A stretch of DNA of 64,000 nucleotides from Azospira restricta (GCF_016858125.1 NZ_CP064781.1:124001-188000), one strand, 5' to 3'; shown: positions 29,535 to 41,232, numbered from the stretch's first letter. Notes: a model not told the origin generated them from the letters alone. A program made the numbers and translations.

Positions 29535-31292
29535 ATGATTCCTGAATCCTTCATTCAGGACCTGCTGCATCGGGTCGACATCGTCGACCTGATCGACGCG
29601 CACGTGCCGCTGAAGAAGGCGGGCGCCAACTACGCCGCCTGCTGCCCGTTCCACAACGAGAAGACCCCGTCCTTCACCGTCAGCCCGCAGAAGCAGTTCT
29701 ACCACTGCTTCGGCTGCGGCGCGCACGGCACCGCGATCGGCTTCATGATGGAATATTCCGGCATGGGCTTCGTCGACGCGGTGAAGGACCTCGCCGGCCG
29801 CGTCGGCATGCAGGTGCCGGAACAGGAAGGGCGCCGCCGCGAGCCGCACGACGGCCCGCGCACGACCGACCTCGCCGAGGTCATGGCCCGGGCCGCCGCC
29901 TGGTACCGCGAACAGCTCAAGCTGTCGCCGAAGGCGATCGACTACCTGAAGCGCCGCGGCCTGACCGGCGAGATCGCCGCCAAGTTCGGCATCGGCTACG
30001 CCCCCGACGGCTGGCAGGGCCTGCAGGCGGTCTTTCCGCGCTACGACGCCCCCGAGCTGCTCGCCGCCGGCCTCGTCATCGAGAACGAGCAGGGCCGCCG
30101 CTACGACCGCTTCCGCGACCGCGTGATGTTCCCGATCATCAACCCCAAGGGTGAGGTGATCGCCTTCGGCGGCCGCGTGCTCGACGGCGGCGAGCCGAAG
30201 TACCTGAATTCGCCGGAGACGCCGCTGTTCGAGAAGGGGCGCGAGCTGTTCGGCCTGCCGCAGGCGCGCGCCGCGCTGCGCGAGACCGACACGGCGATCG
30301 TCGTCGAGGGCTACATGGACGTCGTCGCGCTGGCGCAGCACGGCGTCGGCAACGCGCTGGCGACGCTCGGCACGGCGACGACCGCGACGCACGTGCAGAA
30401 GCTGCTGCGCCAGGTCGACCGCATCGTCTTCTGCTTCGACGGCGACAACGCCGGCCGCAAGGCCGCCTGGCGCGCGCTGGAGAACTCGCTGGAGGCGCTG
30501 CCCGACCAGAAGACGATCGGCTTCGTCTTCCTGCCCGAGGAGCACGACCCCGACAGCTACGTGCGCGAGTTCGGCAAGGACGCCTTCAACCGCCTGGTGG
30601 CGCAGGCCACCCCGCTGTCCGACTTCCTGCTGCGCGAGCTCGGCCGCCAGTGCGATCTGACCAGCGCCGAGGGCAAGGCCAAGCTGGTCGCCGACGCCAA
30701 GCCGCTCCTGCAGAAGCTGCAGACGCCGCTCTTGCGCCTGCAGCTGGTGAAGCGGCTGGCCGAGGCGAGCGGCTTCTCGCAGCCGGAGGTCGAGCGCCTG
30801 TGCGAGCTGCGCACGATCGCGCCGCCGGCGCCGGCGCGCGCGCCGCGGCAGTCGCCGGCGGCGACCTTCATGAGGAAGCTGATCCGGCTGATCCTGCAGA
30901 AGCCGGAACTCGCGCTGCGCCTGCCGATCGAATCGCTGCCGGGCGACGTTGCCGAAACGCGCACGCTGCGCCGGCTGGTCGCGGTGGTCCGCGACGCCGG
31001 CGAGCCGGCGCCGGGCTACGCGGCGCTGCTCGAGCGCCTGCGCGGCGGCGACGACGACCAGCTGCTGAAACGGGCCGCCTCCGACCTGATGCACGAACCC
31101 TTCGCCGAGGACGAGATCGAGGCCGAATTCGCCGGCACGCTGGCGAAGTTCGCCCGCGACGCGCAAAAGGACGAAATCGACGCGCTCAAGGCCAAGGCGG
31201 CGGCGCTCGGCGTCGCCGGCCTGTCGGCCGAGGAAAAGGCCCGCTACGTGGCCCTGCTGACGGCCCGCGGCAAACCCGAAAATGCAAGCTAA
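29535..31292 (+). CDS. dnaG: DNA primase
   Basis: A 585-residue primase making RNA primers at the replication fork. The CHC2 zinc finger uses Cys37, His40, Cys58 and Cys61 (CPFHNEKTPSF, HCFGCGAHG). The Toprim core has VVEGYMDVVAL and FCFDGDNAGRKA. The C-terminal helicase-binding domain is shorter and more diverged, as usual. It starts 18 bp after yqeY. Confidence 0.96.
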   Translation: MIPESFIQDLLHRVDIVDLIDAHVPLKKAGANYAACCPFHNEKTPSFTVSPQKQFYHCFGCGAHGTAIGFMMEYSGMGFVDAVKDLAGRVGMQVPEQEGRRREPHDGPRTTDLAEVMARAAAWYREQLKLSPKAIDYLKRRGLTGEIAAKFGIGYAPDGWQGLQAVFPRYDAPELLAAGLVIENEQGRRYDRFRDRVMFPIINPKGEVIAFGGRVLDGGEPKYLNSPETPLFEKGRELFGLPQARAALRETDTAIVVEGYMDVVALAQHGVGNALATLGTATTATHVQKLLRQVDRIVFCFDGDNAGRKAAWRALENSLEALPDQKTIGFVFLPEEHDPDSYVREFGKDAFNRLVAQATPLSDFLLRELGRQCDLTSAEGKAKLVADAKPLLQKLQTPLLRLQLVKRLAEASGFSQPEVERLCELRTIAPPAPARAPRQSPAATFMRKLIRLILQKPELALRLPIESLPGDVAETRTLRRLVAVVRDAGEPAPGYAALLERLRGGDDDQLLKRAASDLMHEPFAEDEIEAEFAGTLAKFARDAQKDEIDALKAKAAALGVAGLSAEEKARYVALLTARGKPENAS

Positions 31293-31296
31293 GTTG

Positions 31297-31305
31297 TGAT
31301 ATAAT
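31297..31305 (+). promoter_or_regulatory. Extended -10 promoter of rpoD
   Basis: TGATATAAT: an extended -10 with perfect TATAAT (31300-31305) directly after the dnaG stop. The -35 region is poor, which is normal with a TGn extension. It lets rpoD be expressed apart from the upstream genes. Confidence 0.65.
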
Positions 31306-31341
31306 TTGAAGTTTTTCCAACCCAAACACCGGGAAATGGAC

Positions 31342-33315
<1,974 letters not shown>

Positions 33316-33331
33316 GCCGCCGACCACTTCG

Positions 33332-33408
33332 GGGACTGTAGCTCAGTCGGTTAGAGCAGAGGACTCATAATCCTTTGGTCCAGGGTTCGAGTCCCTGCGG
33401 TCCCACCA
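33332..33408 (+). tRNA. tRNA with CAT anticodon, probably tRNA-Ile2 (LAU)
   Basis: A 77-nt cloverleaf with encoded CCA. Acceptor GGGACTG/CGGTCCC, D stem GCTC/GAGC, anticodon stem GAGGA/TCCTT with loop CTCATAA, T stem CAGGG/CCCTG. The TTGGTC after the anticodon arm matches tRNA-Ile2, whose C34 becomes lysidine, better than elongator Met. G1-C72 pairing excludes initiator Met. With only 16 bp after rpoD and no promoter seen, it is probably cotranscribed. Confidence 0.85.
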
Positions 33409-33411
33409 AAC

Positions 33412-33439
33412 AAAACGGCTTCCCGCGGGAAGCCGTTTT
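33412..33439 (+). terminator. Strong hairpin terminator after rpoD-tRNA
   Basis: AAAACGGCTTCCCG and CGGGAAGCCGTTTT pair perfectly over 14 bp with no spare loop base. The symmetrical A and T ends make it usable from both strands, for rpoD-tRNA and for the convergent hydrolase gene. Confidence 0.85.
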
Positions 33440-33454
33440 CGTTTGCGCCCCTGC

Positions 33455-34057
33455 TCAGGCCGGCAGCGCCGCGCAATCGCGGAGCACCGTCGCGAAGGCA
33501 TCATTCAGCTCGGCCAGCGCGGCGCGCTGCACGTCTGCCGCCGCCACCGTTTCGCCCCACGGCAACGGCAGGTCGCGCGTCGCGCAGGCGGCAGCAACCA
33601 CCCAGTTGAGGTAGCCGAGCTCGGCCGCGGCGCGCGTCGTCGTGCTCACGCAGAGGTGGGTCATGAAGCCGGCGATGAGCAGCTGGCCGACGCCGGCGGC
33701 GGCAAGCTGTTGCTGCAGGTCGGTGCCGGCGAAGGCGTTCGGCCGCGTCTTGGCGACGACGTGCTCGCCGGCGCGCGGGGCGAGGTCGCCGATGAATTCG
33801 GCCAGCGGCCCGCCGTCGGCGAAGACCGGCGCCCCCGGCGGCAGCGCATGGCGGACATGGAAGACCGGCACGCCGCGCGCGCGGGCCCGCTGCAGCAGCG
33901 TCGCGCATTCGCCGACCGCCGCCGGCATGCCCGCCAGCGGCAGGCGGCCCTCGACGTATTCGCGTTGATGGTCGATCAGGACGAGCGCGGTGCGCGTCCA
34001 GTCGATCTCGGGACGGGAGCGGCCGGCGATTTCGGCGAGCGTTCGCGGAGGATTCAT
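33455..34057 (-). CDS. Isochorismatase-family cysteine hydrolase
   Basis: 200 residues. The Asp of the triad is in LVLIDHQREYV, the Lys in VVAKTRPNAFAG, and the Cys in FMTHLCVSTTTRAA. The family hydrolyses isochorismate, nicotinamide or related amides; the substrate here is open. The start 34057 is backed by AGGAG. It is divergent from a LysR gene, its likely regulator. Confidence 0.85.
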   Translation of the reverse strand: MNPPRTLAEIAGRSRPEIDWTRTALVLIDHQREYVEGRLPLAGMPAAVGECATLLQRARARGVPVFHVRHALPPGAPVFADGGPLAEFIGDLAPRAGEHVVAKTRPNAFAGTDLQQQLAAAGVGQLLIAGFMTHLCVSTTTRAAAELGYLNWVVAAACATRDLPLPWGETVAAADVQRAALAELNDAFATVLRDCAALPA

Positions 34058-34140
34058 GGCAAGGCTCCTGATCGTGGATGACCCGGCCATCGTAGTCCGA
34101 CGTAAGATGAACGTAAATTGCGAATCGATGCGAGGTTAGC

Positions 34141-35043
34141 GTGCAAAAACGTTCACTTGAATGGGATCACCTGCAGACGCTGGCGGCCGTCGTCCGCGCC
34201 GGCAACAAGTCGGCGGCGGCACGCGAGCTCGGGCTGACGCACGCTACCGTCGGCCGCCGGCTGCGCGACCTGGAAGCGGCGCTGGGCACCGCGCTGTTCG
34301 CGCGCAGCGAGGCGGGGCTGGAACTGACGGCGACCGGGCGCCAGGCGCTGGCGGCGGCGACGGCAATGGAGGGGGCGGCCGGCGCGCTCGCGCGGCAGCT
34401 GCAGGCCGGCGACGGCGAACTGCGCGGCCGCGTCCGCGTGACCTGCACCGAGGGTTTCGGCACCGACCTGCTGCCGCGACATCTGCCGGCGCTGCACGCC
34501 AGCCACCCCGGTCTCGAACTGGAAATCCTGATCGATTCGCGCACGCTATCGCTGACGCGGCGGCGCGCCGACCTGGCGATCCGCCTCGCCCGCCCGCAGG
34601 AGGAAGCCCTGGTCACGCGCCGCCTGGCCGAGCTTCCCTACGCGCTGTGCTGTGCGCCGGCACTGGCCGACGCCGCCGCCCGGGCGCTGGCCGCCGGTGC
34701 GCCACTGCCGCTGTGCCGCTTCGAGGCAAGCCTCGGCGAATTGCCCGAATCGCGCTGGCTCGACGAGCACCTGCCCCAGGGCCGCCCGGTGCTGCTGTCG
34801 AACAATGCGCTGACGCTGCTGCAGGCCTGCGCCGCCGGCGCCGGCGTCGCGCTGCTGCCGGTCTATCTCGCGCGTCGACACGGACTGGCGCTGCTGGAGA
34901 CGCCAGCGGCGCCGCGTCGCTCGGCCTGGCTCGCCTATCCGGAGGAATACCGCGAGGTGCCGCGCTTCCGCGCCGTCGCCGACTGGCTGATCGCAACCTT
35001 CGCCGCCGAGCGGGCGGCGCTGGCCGGCGCCGCCGGGCCGTAG
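34141..35043 (+). CDS. LysR-family transcriptional regulator
   Basis: 300 residues from GTG 34141. The helix-turn-helix is AARELGLTHATVGRRLRDLE; the effector domain begins near residue 92 (GRVRVTCTEGFGTDLLPRHL). The ATVGRRL recognition helix is like subgroup members that repress a divergent gene. The 83-bp gap to the hydrolase contains ACGTAA twice, 11 bp apart (34100 and 34111), a possible binding site. Confidence 0.88.
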   Translation: MQKRSLEWDHLQTLAAVVRAGNKSAAARELGLTHATVGRRLRDLEAALGTALFARSEAGLELTATGRQALAAATAMEGAAGALARQLQAGDGELRGRVRVTCTEGFGTDLLPRHLPALHASHPGLELEILIDSRTLSLTRRRADLAIRLARPQEEALVTRRLAELPYALCCAPALADAAARALAAGAPLPLCRFEASLGELPESRWLDEHLPQGRPVLLSNNALTLLQACAAGAGVALLPVYLARRHGLALLETPAAPRRSAWLAYPEEYREVPRFRAVADWLIATFAAERAALAGAAGP

Positions 35044-35113
35044 CCCGCCAGCGCCGGCTCAGCCGCCTCTCCAGGGGAGATCTTCGCAGTGCGCGCTACG
35101 CACAGCGCAGGCG

Positions 35114-35167
35114 CAGGCGCAGCCGGAGAGTACTTCCTCGCGGCGCGCAAAGCGCGCCGCTCAGGCG
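35114..35167. repeat. Dispersed hairpin repeat, copy 2
   Basis: The same layout as at 2356: a 27-base arm (35114-35140), then stem GCGGCGCGC (35140-35148), loop AAA, GCGCGCCGC (35152-35160), then TCAGGCG. The stem bases differ from copy 1 at many positions, yet all nine pairs are kept. The TCA of the flank is the stop codon of the FmdE-like gene read on the other strand. Confidence 0.7.
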
Positions 35168-35763
35168 AAGCGGACCAGCGCCGGATCGTCGTGGTGGTCG
35201 ATCAGGATGCGCCGCACGCGCTCCTGCCACAACGTGCCGAACAGCGTCGCCTGCTCGGTGCTGGCGCTGCCCTGTAGCAGCAGCGGCAGCAGTTCGCCCA
35301 TGCGCGGATCGGCCGGCACCGGCGACAGGTCGAGCGTACAGCGCAGCGCGCCGGCGCCATCGAGCCGCGCGAAGCGGAGCTCGCCCGCCTCCGGCACGTC
35401 GAACTGCAGCAGGTCGCGGCGCGAGAAGCGTCCGGCCAGCCCCTTGAAGCCGCCGCTGCCGGCGGCGCCGGTGAGCAAGCCGGCGATGCCGGCGATGACG
35501 CCGGCGACGCCGCTCTTCTGGCTCTCGCCGAAGTCGACGCGCACCGCCCCGCGCTCGGGACACGCGTCGCCGTAGAGCATGCGCAGCGCCCGCGTCGTCA
35601 TCAGCCAGGCGCCGGCCACGGTCGGGCACGAATGCCCGGCGAGGCGCACGGCGTCGGCATAGCGGTACTCGATCAGCCCGCCCTCGGCGGCACCGAGGAA
35701 CTCGGCCAGCGGGTCGCGCACGACGAAACCGGGAATGTCGTCGAAGAAGGCGGGAAAGCCCAT
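35161..35763 (-). CDS. FmdE-like protein
   Basis: 200 residues, soluble. VRLAGHSCPTVAGAW matches the HxCP-type motif of FmdE proteins, linked in archaea to formylmethanofuran dehydrogenase, and VRVDFGESQKSG and GGFKGLAGRFSRRDLLQ follow. Bacterial members are uncharacterised; methanogenesis is not implied. It is the last gene of the glyQ-glyS operon, starting one base after gloA. The final codon and stop lie inside the hairpin repeat. Confidence 0.6.
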   Translation of the reverse strand: MGFPAFFDDIPGFVVRDPLAEFLGAAEGGLIEYRYADAVRLAGHSCPTVAGAWLMTTRALRMLYGDACPERGAVRVDFGESQKSGVAGVIAGIAGLLTGAAGSGGFKGLAGRFSRRDLLQFDVPEAGELRFARLDGAGALRCTLDLSPVPADPRMGELLPLLLQGSASTEQATLFGTLWQERVRRILIDHHDDPALVRFA

Positions 35764-35764
35764 C

Positions 35765-36151
35765 TCAGTCCTTTCGCTGGATCAGTTCGATCTTGTAGCC
35801 GTCGGGGTCCTCGACGAAGGCGATCACGGTCGTGCCGTGCTTCATCGGCCCGGCCTCGCGCACCACCTTGCCGCCGCGCGCGCGGATCGCCTCGCAGGCG
35901 GCGTAGGCGTCGGGCACGGCGATCGCGATATGGCCGAAGGCGTTGCCCGGCTCGTAGGCGGCGGTGTCCCAGTTGTGCGTCAGCTCGAGCACCGCCGTGT
36001 CGGCCTCGTCGCCGTAGCCGACGAAGGCCAGCGTGAAGCGGCCGTCCGGATAGTCCTGCCGGCGCAGCAGGCGCATGCCGAGGACTTCGGTGTAGAAGGC
36101 CAGCGAGCGTTCGAGCTCGCCGACGCGGAGCATGGTGTGCAGGATGCGCAT
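35765..36151 (-). CDS. gloA: Lactoylglutathione lyase (glyoxalase I)
   Basis: 128 residues; converts the methylglyoxal-glutathione adduct. It begins [20 protein letters not shown] with metal ligand His5, then VLELTHNW (Glu), [10 protein letters not shown] (His) and [11 protein letters not shown] (Glu). Length suits the bacterial nickel type. It starts 13 bp after the M48-type gene and ends one base before the FmdE-like start. Confidence 0.95.
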   Translation of the reverse strand: MRILHTMLRVGELERSLAFYTEVLGMRLLRRQDYPDGRFTLAFVGYGDEADTAVLELTHNWDTAAYEPGNAFGHIAIAVPDAYAACEAIRARGGKVVREAGPMKHGTTVIAFVEDPDGYKIELIQRKD

Positions 36152-36164
36152 GGTGGTGTTCTCT

Positions 36165-36905
36165 CTACCAGTGGGGGATGAAGGCGGCGAGGCGCTGCAG
36201 TTCGACGCGCGCGGCGCGATAGTCGGGACAGGCGGTCTCGACGAGAGACCAGAAGCGCGGACTGTGGTTCATCTGCCGCAGGTGCGCGAGCTCATGCACG
36301 ACGACGTAGTCGACGATCGCCTCGGGGAAATGGATCAGCCGCCAGTTGAGGCGGATGCCGGTCCGGCGGCTGCAGCTCCCCCAGCGCGTGCGCGCCGACG
36401 ACAGCGCCAGCGGCGGCACGTCGACGCCGAGCAGCGGCGCGTAATGCGCCAGGCGCGCGGCGAACAACTCGCGTGCGCGCTCGCGCAGCGCGCGCTCGAG
36501 CTGCGCCCCTGGCACCGCGCAGGCCTTCAGGTACAGCGTCAGCGCGTCGGCGCCCCACACCGGGCGGTTGGCGCCGAGCGCGAGGCGCACCGTCAGCTCG
36601 CCGCCGAGGTACGGGATGCGCACGCCGTCGACGATCGCCAGCGGCTCCGGCCGGCGGCGCGTGCGCCACTCGTCGAGCTTGTCGACCACCCAGTCGCCGT
36701 GGCGGCGGATCAGTGCCTCGACCTCGGCCAGCGAGGTCCGCCGCGGCGCGCCGACGCGCAGCCCGCGATGGTCGATGGAGAGGCCGATGGTGCGCCGCGT
36801 GCCGCGGCGCAGCAGGTAGGGAACGATGCGGTCGCCGAGCGTGATCCGGCGCATCTCCTCGCCGGCGGCGACGGCGACGCCGGTCAACGGCAGGTCAAGC
36901 TGCAT
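36165..36905 (-). CDS. YgjP-type M48/DUF45 metallopeptidase
   Basis: 246 residues. [18 protein letters not shown] contains HExxH plus a downstream His, as in the SprT-like DUF45 family. [20 protein letters not shown] is the other conserved block. The start ATG 36905 overlaps plsC by 11 bp, so it is translationally linked. Peptidase activity is inferred. Confidence 0.85.
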   Translation of the reverse strand: MQLDLPLTGVAVAAGEEMRRITLGDRIVPYLLRRGTRRTIGLSIDHRGLRVGAPRRTSLAEVEALIRRHGDWVVDKLDEWRTRRRPEPLAIVDGVRIPYLGGELTVRLALGANRPVWGADALTLYLKACAVPGAQLERALRERARELFAARLAHYAPLLGVDVPPLALSSARTRWGSCSRRTGIRLNWRLIHFPEAIVDYVVVHELAHLRQMNHSPRFWSLVETACPDYRAARVELQRLAAFIPHW

Positions 36906-37632
36906 CCGGGTAGCGGTGCGGCGACAGGCGCCGCATCTCGGCCTCGATCCAGGCCTCGGTGCGGGCATTGATCTCGTCCTGCGACAGGCCGGCGGTGTCG
37001 ATCGCCGGGCCGATGCTGACGACGACGTGGCCCGGCCGCTTGAGGAAGGCGTTGCGCGGCCACACTTCGCCGGCGTTGTGCGCGACCGGCACCACGCGGG
37101 CGCCGGTGTGCGCCGCGAGGTAGGCGCCGCCCTGCTTGTAGCGCCGCGTCTCGCCGGGCGCGACGCGCGTGCCTTCGGGGAAGATGATGATCCAGAAGCC
37201 GCGCGCGAGGCGGTCGGCGCCCTGCTCGACGACGCGGTTGAGCGCCTCGCGGCCGGCGCTGCGGTCGATCGAGATCATCTGCAGCGCGGACAGCCCCCAG
37301 CCGAAGAAGGGCAGCTTCATCAGCTCCTTCTTCAGCACGAAGACGCAGTAGGTGCGTTCCGGCAGCAGGTCCTGCAATGCCACCGTCTCCCACGCCGACT
37401 GGTGCTTGGCGAGGATGATCGACGGTTCCGCCGGCAGGTTGTCGCGGCCGCGCACTTCCCAGGTGATGCCGAGCAGGCGGCGGAACATCCACATCAGCCC
37501 GCGCCGGTAGTACCAGACGGTGCGGAAGCGGGTCAGCAGCGGCACGGCGCCGGCGACCAGCAGCGCCGAGCCGAACAGCATCGTCCACAACGTCGAGACG
37601 AGCATGAACAGCGACGAGCGGAGAATCGTCAT
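36895..37632 (-). CDS. plsC: 1-acyl-sn-glycerol-3-phosphate acyltransferase
   Basis: 245 residues with an N-terminal membrane helix (LFGSALLVAGAVPLL). It makes phosphatidate from lysophosphatidate. The catalytic block reads KHQSAWETVALQDLLP, so the usual HxxxxD is HxxxxE. The second motif is FPEGTRVAPGE. The start overlaps the gmhB stop by ATGA. The gmhB-plsC neighbourhood is common in betaproteobacteria. Confidence 0.92.
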   Translation of the reverse strand: MTILRSSLFMLVSTLWTMLFGSALLVAGAVPLLTRFRTVWYYRRGLMWMFRRLLGITWEVRGRDNLPAEPSIILAKHQSAWETVALQDLLPERTYCVFVLKKELMKLPFFGWGLSALQMISIDRSAGREALNRVVEQGADRLARGFWIIIFPEGTRVAPGETRRYKQGGAYLAAHTGARVVPVAHNAGEVWPRNAFLKRPGHVVVSIGPAIDTAGLSQDEINARTEAWIEAEMRRLSPHRYPDAA

Positions 37633-38168
37633 GCGGCGCGTAGGATGTAATCGACGGCGGCGGCGAGATCGGAAAAGACCAGCGTTCCTGCCGGCACGGC
37701 CGGGTCGTGCTGCGTCTTCACGCCCTTGCCGGTCAGCACCAGCATCGGCCTAGCGCCGGTGGCGGCCGCCGCCTGCAGGTCGCGCAGCGAATCGCCGACC
37801 GCCGGCACGCCGGCGAGGTCGGTGTTGTAGCAGGCGGCGATGCGCTCGAACATCCCCGGCTGCGGCTTGCGGCAGTCGCAGCCGGCGTCGGCCGCGTGCG
37901 GGCAGTAGAACACCGCGTCGATGCGGCCGCCGGCGGCGGCGACCGTCTTGTGCATCTTGTCGTGGATCGCGTTCAGCGTGTCCATCTCGAACAGGCCGCG
38001 GCCGACGCCGGACTGGTTGGTGGCGACGACGACGCGATAGCCGGCCTGGTTGAGGCGCGCGATCGCCTCCGGGCTGCCCGGGATCGGCTTCCATTCCGCC
38101 GGCGACTTGATGTACTGGTCGGAGTCGAAGTTGATGACGCCGTCGCGGTCGAGGATGACGAGTTTCAT
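37629..38168 (-). CDS. gmhB: D-glycero-D-manno-heptose 1,7-bisphosphate 7-phosphatase
   Basis: A 179-residue HAD phosphatase of LPS heptose synthesis. The nucleophile motif is LVILDRDGVINFDSD, then VVATNQSGVGRG. The cysteine-rich zinc site is YCPHAADAGCDCRKPQPGM, followed by AVGDSLRDLQAA. The start at 38168 follows an 81-bp gap after glyS. Confidence 0.94.
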   Translation of the reverse strand: MKLVILDRDGVINFDSDQYIKSPAEWKPIPGSPEAIARLNQAGYRVVVATNQSGVGRGLFEMDTLNAIHDKMHKTVAAAGGRIDAVFYCPHAADAGCDCRKPQPGMFERIAACYNTDLAGVPAVGDSLRDLQAAAATGARPMLVLTGKGVKTQHDPAVPAGTLVFSDLAAAVDYILRAA

Positions 38169-38191
38169 GGTCCAGTCGAGAGTCGTTGGTC

Positions 38192-38241
38192 GAGGGCCGC
38201 AGGCCGGATGGCAGGCGCCGCGCGGCGCCCTCCCGGCCCTC
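38192..38241 (-). repeat. Nested inverted repeats between glyS and gmhB
   Basis: GGCGCCGCGCGGCGCC (38214-38229) is a perfect 16-bp palindrome. GAGGGCCG (38192) and CGGCCCTC (38234) form an outer pair. In the transcript this folds as a stacked hairpin in the only sizeable gap of the operon. It may protect or separate message segments. Confidence 0.5.
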
Positions 38242-38249
38242 GCCTCAGA

Positions 38250-40334
38250 TTACACCGCCAGCTTCGAAATATCCGCCACCGCGTTGAGCTGGTCGAACAG
38301 CGACTTCAGCAGGCCGAGGCGGTTGGCGCGCACCAGCGGCTCGTCGGTATTGACCATCACCTCGTCGAAGAAGCGGTCGACCTCGGCGCGCACGCCGGAG
38401 AGCGCGATCAGCGCATCGGCGTAGTCGCCGTTGGCGACATGCGACTTCACCAGCGGCGACAGCTGCACGACGCGCTCGAACAGCGCCTTCTCGGCGGCTT
38501 CCTGCAGCAGCGCGACGTCCGGCTCGGGAATCGCGCCGTCGGCCTTCTTCAGGATGTTGCCGATGCGCTTGTTGGCTGCGGCGAGCGCTTGCGCGGCATC
38601 GTGCGCGAGGAACTTCTGTACCGCGTCGAGCTTCGCCGGCACCAGGTCGATGCGCGTCGGGCGCTGCGCCAGTACCGCCTCGATCACGTCCTGGCCGTGC
38701 CCGGCGTCGCGCAGGTAGCCGCGCAGGCGGTCGAGCATGAAGTCGTGCAGCTGCGTCCGGCAGTCGGCGGCGGTCAGCACGCCGGCGGCGAAGCCGTTCG
38801 CCGCCTCGTCGATCAGTTCGCCGAGGTCGAGCGGCAGCGGCGACTCCATCAGGATCCGGAGGACGCCGAGCGCGGCGCGGCGCAGGCCGAACGGGTCCTT
38901 GTCGCCGGTCGGCACCTGGCCGATGCCGAAGAAGCCGACCAGTGCGTCGAGCTTGTCGGCGAGCGCGGCGGCGCAGGCGATGTTGCCGGCCGGCAGCGCG
39001 TCGCCGGCGAAGCGCGGCTGGTAATGCGCCTGGATGGCGTCGGCCACTTGGGTGTCTTCGCCGTCGTGCAGCGCGTAGTAGCGGCCCATGATGCCCTGCA
39101 GCTCGGGGAACTCGCCGACCATGTCGGTGACCAGGTCGGCCTTGGCCAGGCGTGCGGCGCGCGCGGCCAGCACCGTGTCGGCGTTGAGCTTGCCGGCGAT
39201 CGTCCGCGCCAGCGACTCCATGCGCTCGACGCGCTGCAGCAGCGAGCCGAGCTTGTTGTGATAGACGACGCTGCCGAGCTTCTCCAGGCGCGAGGCGAGC
39301 GTCGCCTTGCGGTCCTGGTTGAAGAAGAAACGCGCATCCGACAGGCGCGGGCGGACGACGCGGGCGTTGCCGCCGACGATGTTCTTCGGATCGGCGACCG
39401 CCATGTTGGAGACGATCAGGAAGCGGTTCTGCAGCTTGCCGGCGGCGTCGAACAGCGGGAAGTACTTCTGGTTCGCCTGCATCGTCAGGATCAGGCATTC
39501 CTGCGGCACTTCGAGGTATTCCGACTCGAACTCGCTGACGTAGATCACCGGCCACTCGACCAGCGCCGTCACTTCGTCGAGCAGCGCGTCGAGCAGCTTG
39601 ACCTGGGCGCCGAGCTCGTCGGCCTTCCGCTGCAGCGCCTGGGCGATGATCTCGCGGCGGCGCGCGAACGACGCGACGACCTTGCCGTCGGCTTCCAGCT
39701 TGGCTTCGTAGTCGTCGGCCGATGCGAGCGGCAGCGGGCCGGCGGCGAGGAAGCGGTGGCCCAGCGTCGCGTTGCCGCTCGTCAGACCGAGCGCCTCGCC
39801 CGCCACGACGTGCTCGCCGTGCAGCATGACCAGGCCATGCACCGGGCGCACGAACTGCACGTCGGAATCGCCCCAGCGCATCACCTTCGGGATCGGCAAT
39901 TTTTTGAGCGCGTCGCCGACGATGCCGCCGAGCACCTCCGCCAGCTGCGCCCCCTTGACGGTGGCCTCGTAGAAGAAGGTCTCGGACTTGCCGTCCAGGC
40001 GCTTCTCGAACTTGCCGATCTCGCTCGTGGGAATGCCCTTGGCGTCCAGCTTCTTCAGCAGCGCCGGGGTCGGCTGGCCGTCCTTGTCGAGCGCGACGGC
40101 GACCGGCATCACCTTCTCGTGCACGGTGGCGTCCGGCGCCACCGCCAGCACCTGCGGAATCTGCACGGCCAGCCGCCGCGGCGTCGCGAACCAGCGGTAG
40201 GCACCGCCGGCCTGGACGAGGTTGCGGTCGGCGAGGCCGGCATGGACGCCGGCGGCAAAGACTTCACCGAGTTTCGCCAGCGCCTTCGGCGGCAGTTCCT
40301 CGGTACGGAGTTCGACGAGCAGGGTCTTGTTCAT
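38250..40334 (-). CDS. glyS: Glycyl-tRNA synthetase beta subunit
   Basis: A 694-residue subunit of the bacterial alpha2beta2 enzyme. It begins [19 protein letters not shown], with the typical ELRTEELPP, and contains [36 protein letters not shown] and the anticodon-binding C-terminus. The start at 40334 gives 16 bp to glyQ. Longer upstream reading adds non-conserved Arg-rich residues. Confidence 0.96.
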   Translation of the reverse strand: MNKTLLVELRTEELPPKALAKLGEVFAAGVHAGLADRNLVQAGGAYRWFATPRRLAVQIPQVLAVAPDATVHEKVMPVAVALDKDGQPTPALLKKLDAKGIPTSEIGKFEKRLDGKSETFFYEATVKGAQLAEVLGGIVGDALKKLPIPKVMRWGDSDVQFVRPVHGLVMLHGEHVVAGEALGLTSGNATLGHRFLAAGPLPLASADDYEAKLEADGKVVASFARRREIIAQALQRKADELGAQVKLLDALLDEVTALVEWPVIYVSEFESEYLEVPQECLILTMQANQKYFPLFDAAGKLQNRFLIVSNMAVADPKNIVGGNARVVRPRLSDARFFFNQDRKATLASRLEKLGSVVYHNKLGSLLQRVERMESLARTIAGKLNADTVLAARAARLAKADLVTDMVGEFPELQGIMGRYYALHDGEDTQVADAIQAHYQPRFAGDALPAGNIACAAALADKLDALVGFFGIGQVPTGDKDPFGLRRAALGVLRILMESPLPLDLGELIDEAANGFAAGVLTAADCRTQLHDFMLDRLRGYLRDAGHGQDVIEAVLAQRPTRIDLVPAKLDAVQKFLAHDAAQALAAANKRIGNILKKADGAIPEPDVALLQEAAEKALFERVVQLSPLVKSHVANGDYADALIALSGVRAEVDRFFDEVMVNTDEPLVRANRLGLLKSLFDQLNAVADISKLAV

Positions 40335-40350
40335 GATCTTTCGCTCCCCC

Positions 40351-41232
40351 TTATTTGCACATGGGGAAGCCGAGGGCTTCACGCGAGTTGTAGTAGGCCT
40401 GCGCGACTTCGCGCGCCAGCGCGCGGACGCGGCCGATGTAGGCGGCACGCTCGGTGACCGAGATGGCGCCGCGCGCGTCGAGCAGGTTGAAGGTGTGCGA
40501 GCACTTCATCACCTGCTCGAAGGCCGGCAGCGCGAGGTTGGCGGCCATCAGGCGCTTGGCTTCCGACTCGTGCTCGCCGAAGTGGCGGAACAGCAGGTCG
40601 ACGTTCGAGTGCTCGAAGTTGTACTTCGACTGCTCGACCTCGTTCTGGTGATAGACGTCGCCGTAGGTGATGCGGTAGCCCGGGCCCTCGGCCCAGACCA
40701 GGTCGTAGACGTTCTCGACGCCCTGCAGGTACATCGCCAGCCGCTCGAGGCCGTAGGTGATCTCGCCGAGCACCGGCTTGCAGGTCAGCGAACCGACTTC
40801 CTGGAAGTAGGTGAACTGCGTCACTTCCATGCCGTCGAGCCAGACTTCCCAGCCGAGGCCCCAGGCGCCCAGCGTCGGCGATTCCCAGTCGTCCTCGACG
40901 AAGCGGATGTCGTGTTCCTTGAGGTTGATGCCGAGCGCTTCCAGCGACTGCAGGTACAGCTCCTGGATGTTCAGCGGCGACGGCTTCAGCACCACCTGGT
41001 ACTGGTAGTAGTGCTGCAGGCGGTTGGGGTTCTCGCCGTAGCGGCCGTCCTTCGGCCGGCGCGAGGGCTGCACGTAGGCGGCATTCCACGGCTCGGGGCC
41101 GATCGCGCGCAGGAAGGTAGCGGTGTGGAAGGTACCGGCACCGACTTCGATGTCGTAGGGCTGCAAGAGCGCGCAGCCCTGCTTGTCCCAAAACTGCTGC
41201 AGACGCAGGATGACTTCCTGGAAAGTAGGCAT
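40351..41232 (-). CDS. glyQ: Glycyl-tRNA synthetase alpha subunit
   Basis: 293 residues; carries the catalytic site. It begins [20 protein letters not shown] and has [20 protein letters not shown] and [20 protein letters not shown], diagnostic for GlyQ. It is the first gene of the long minus-strand operon. The start at 41232 is the conserved one. Confidence 0.97.
   Translation of the reverse strand: MPTFQEVILRLQQFWDKQGCALLQPYDIEVGAGTFHTATFLRAIGPEPWNAAYVQPSRRPKDGRYGENPNRLQHYYQYQVVLKPSPLNIQELYLQSLEALGINLKEHDIRFVEDDWESPTLGAWGLGWEVWLDGMEVTQFTYFQEVGSLTCKPVLGEITYGLERLAMYLQGVENVYDLVWAEGPGYRITYGDVYHQNEVEQSKYNFEHSNVDLLFRHFGEHESEAKRLMAANLALPAFEQVMKCSHTFNLLDARGAISVTERAAYIGRVRALAREVAQAYYNSREALGFPMCK

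Noticed and set aside
33332-33408. Initiator tRNA-fMet
   Set aside because: Initiator tRNAs lack a Watson-Crick pair at 1-72; this one and the one at 47437 both have G1-C72.
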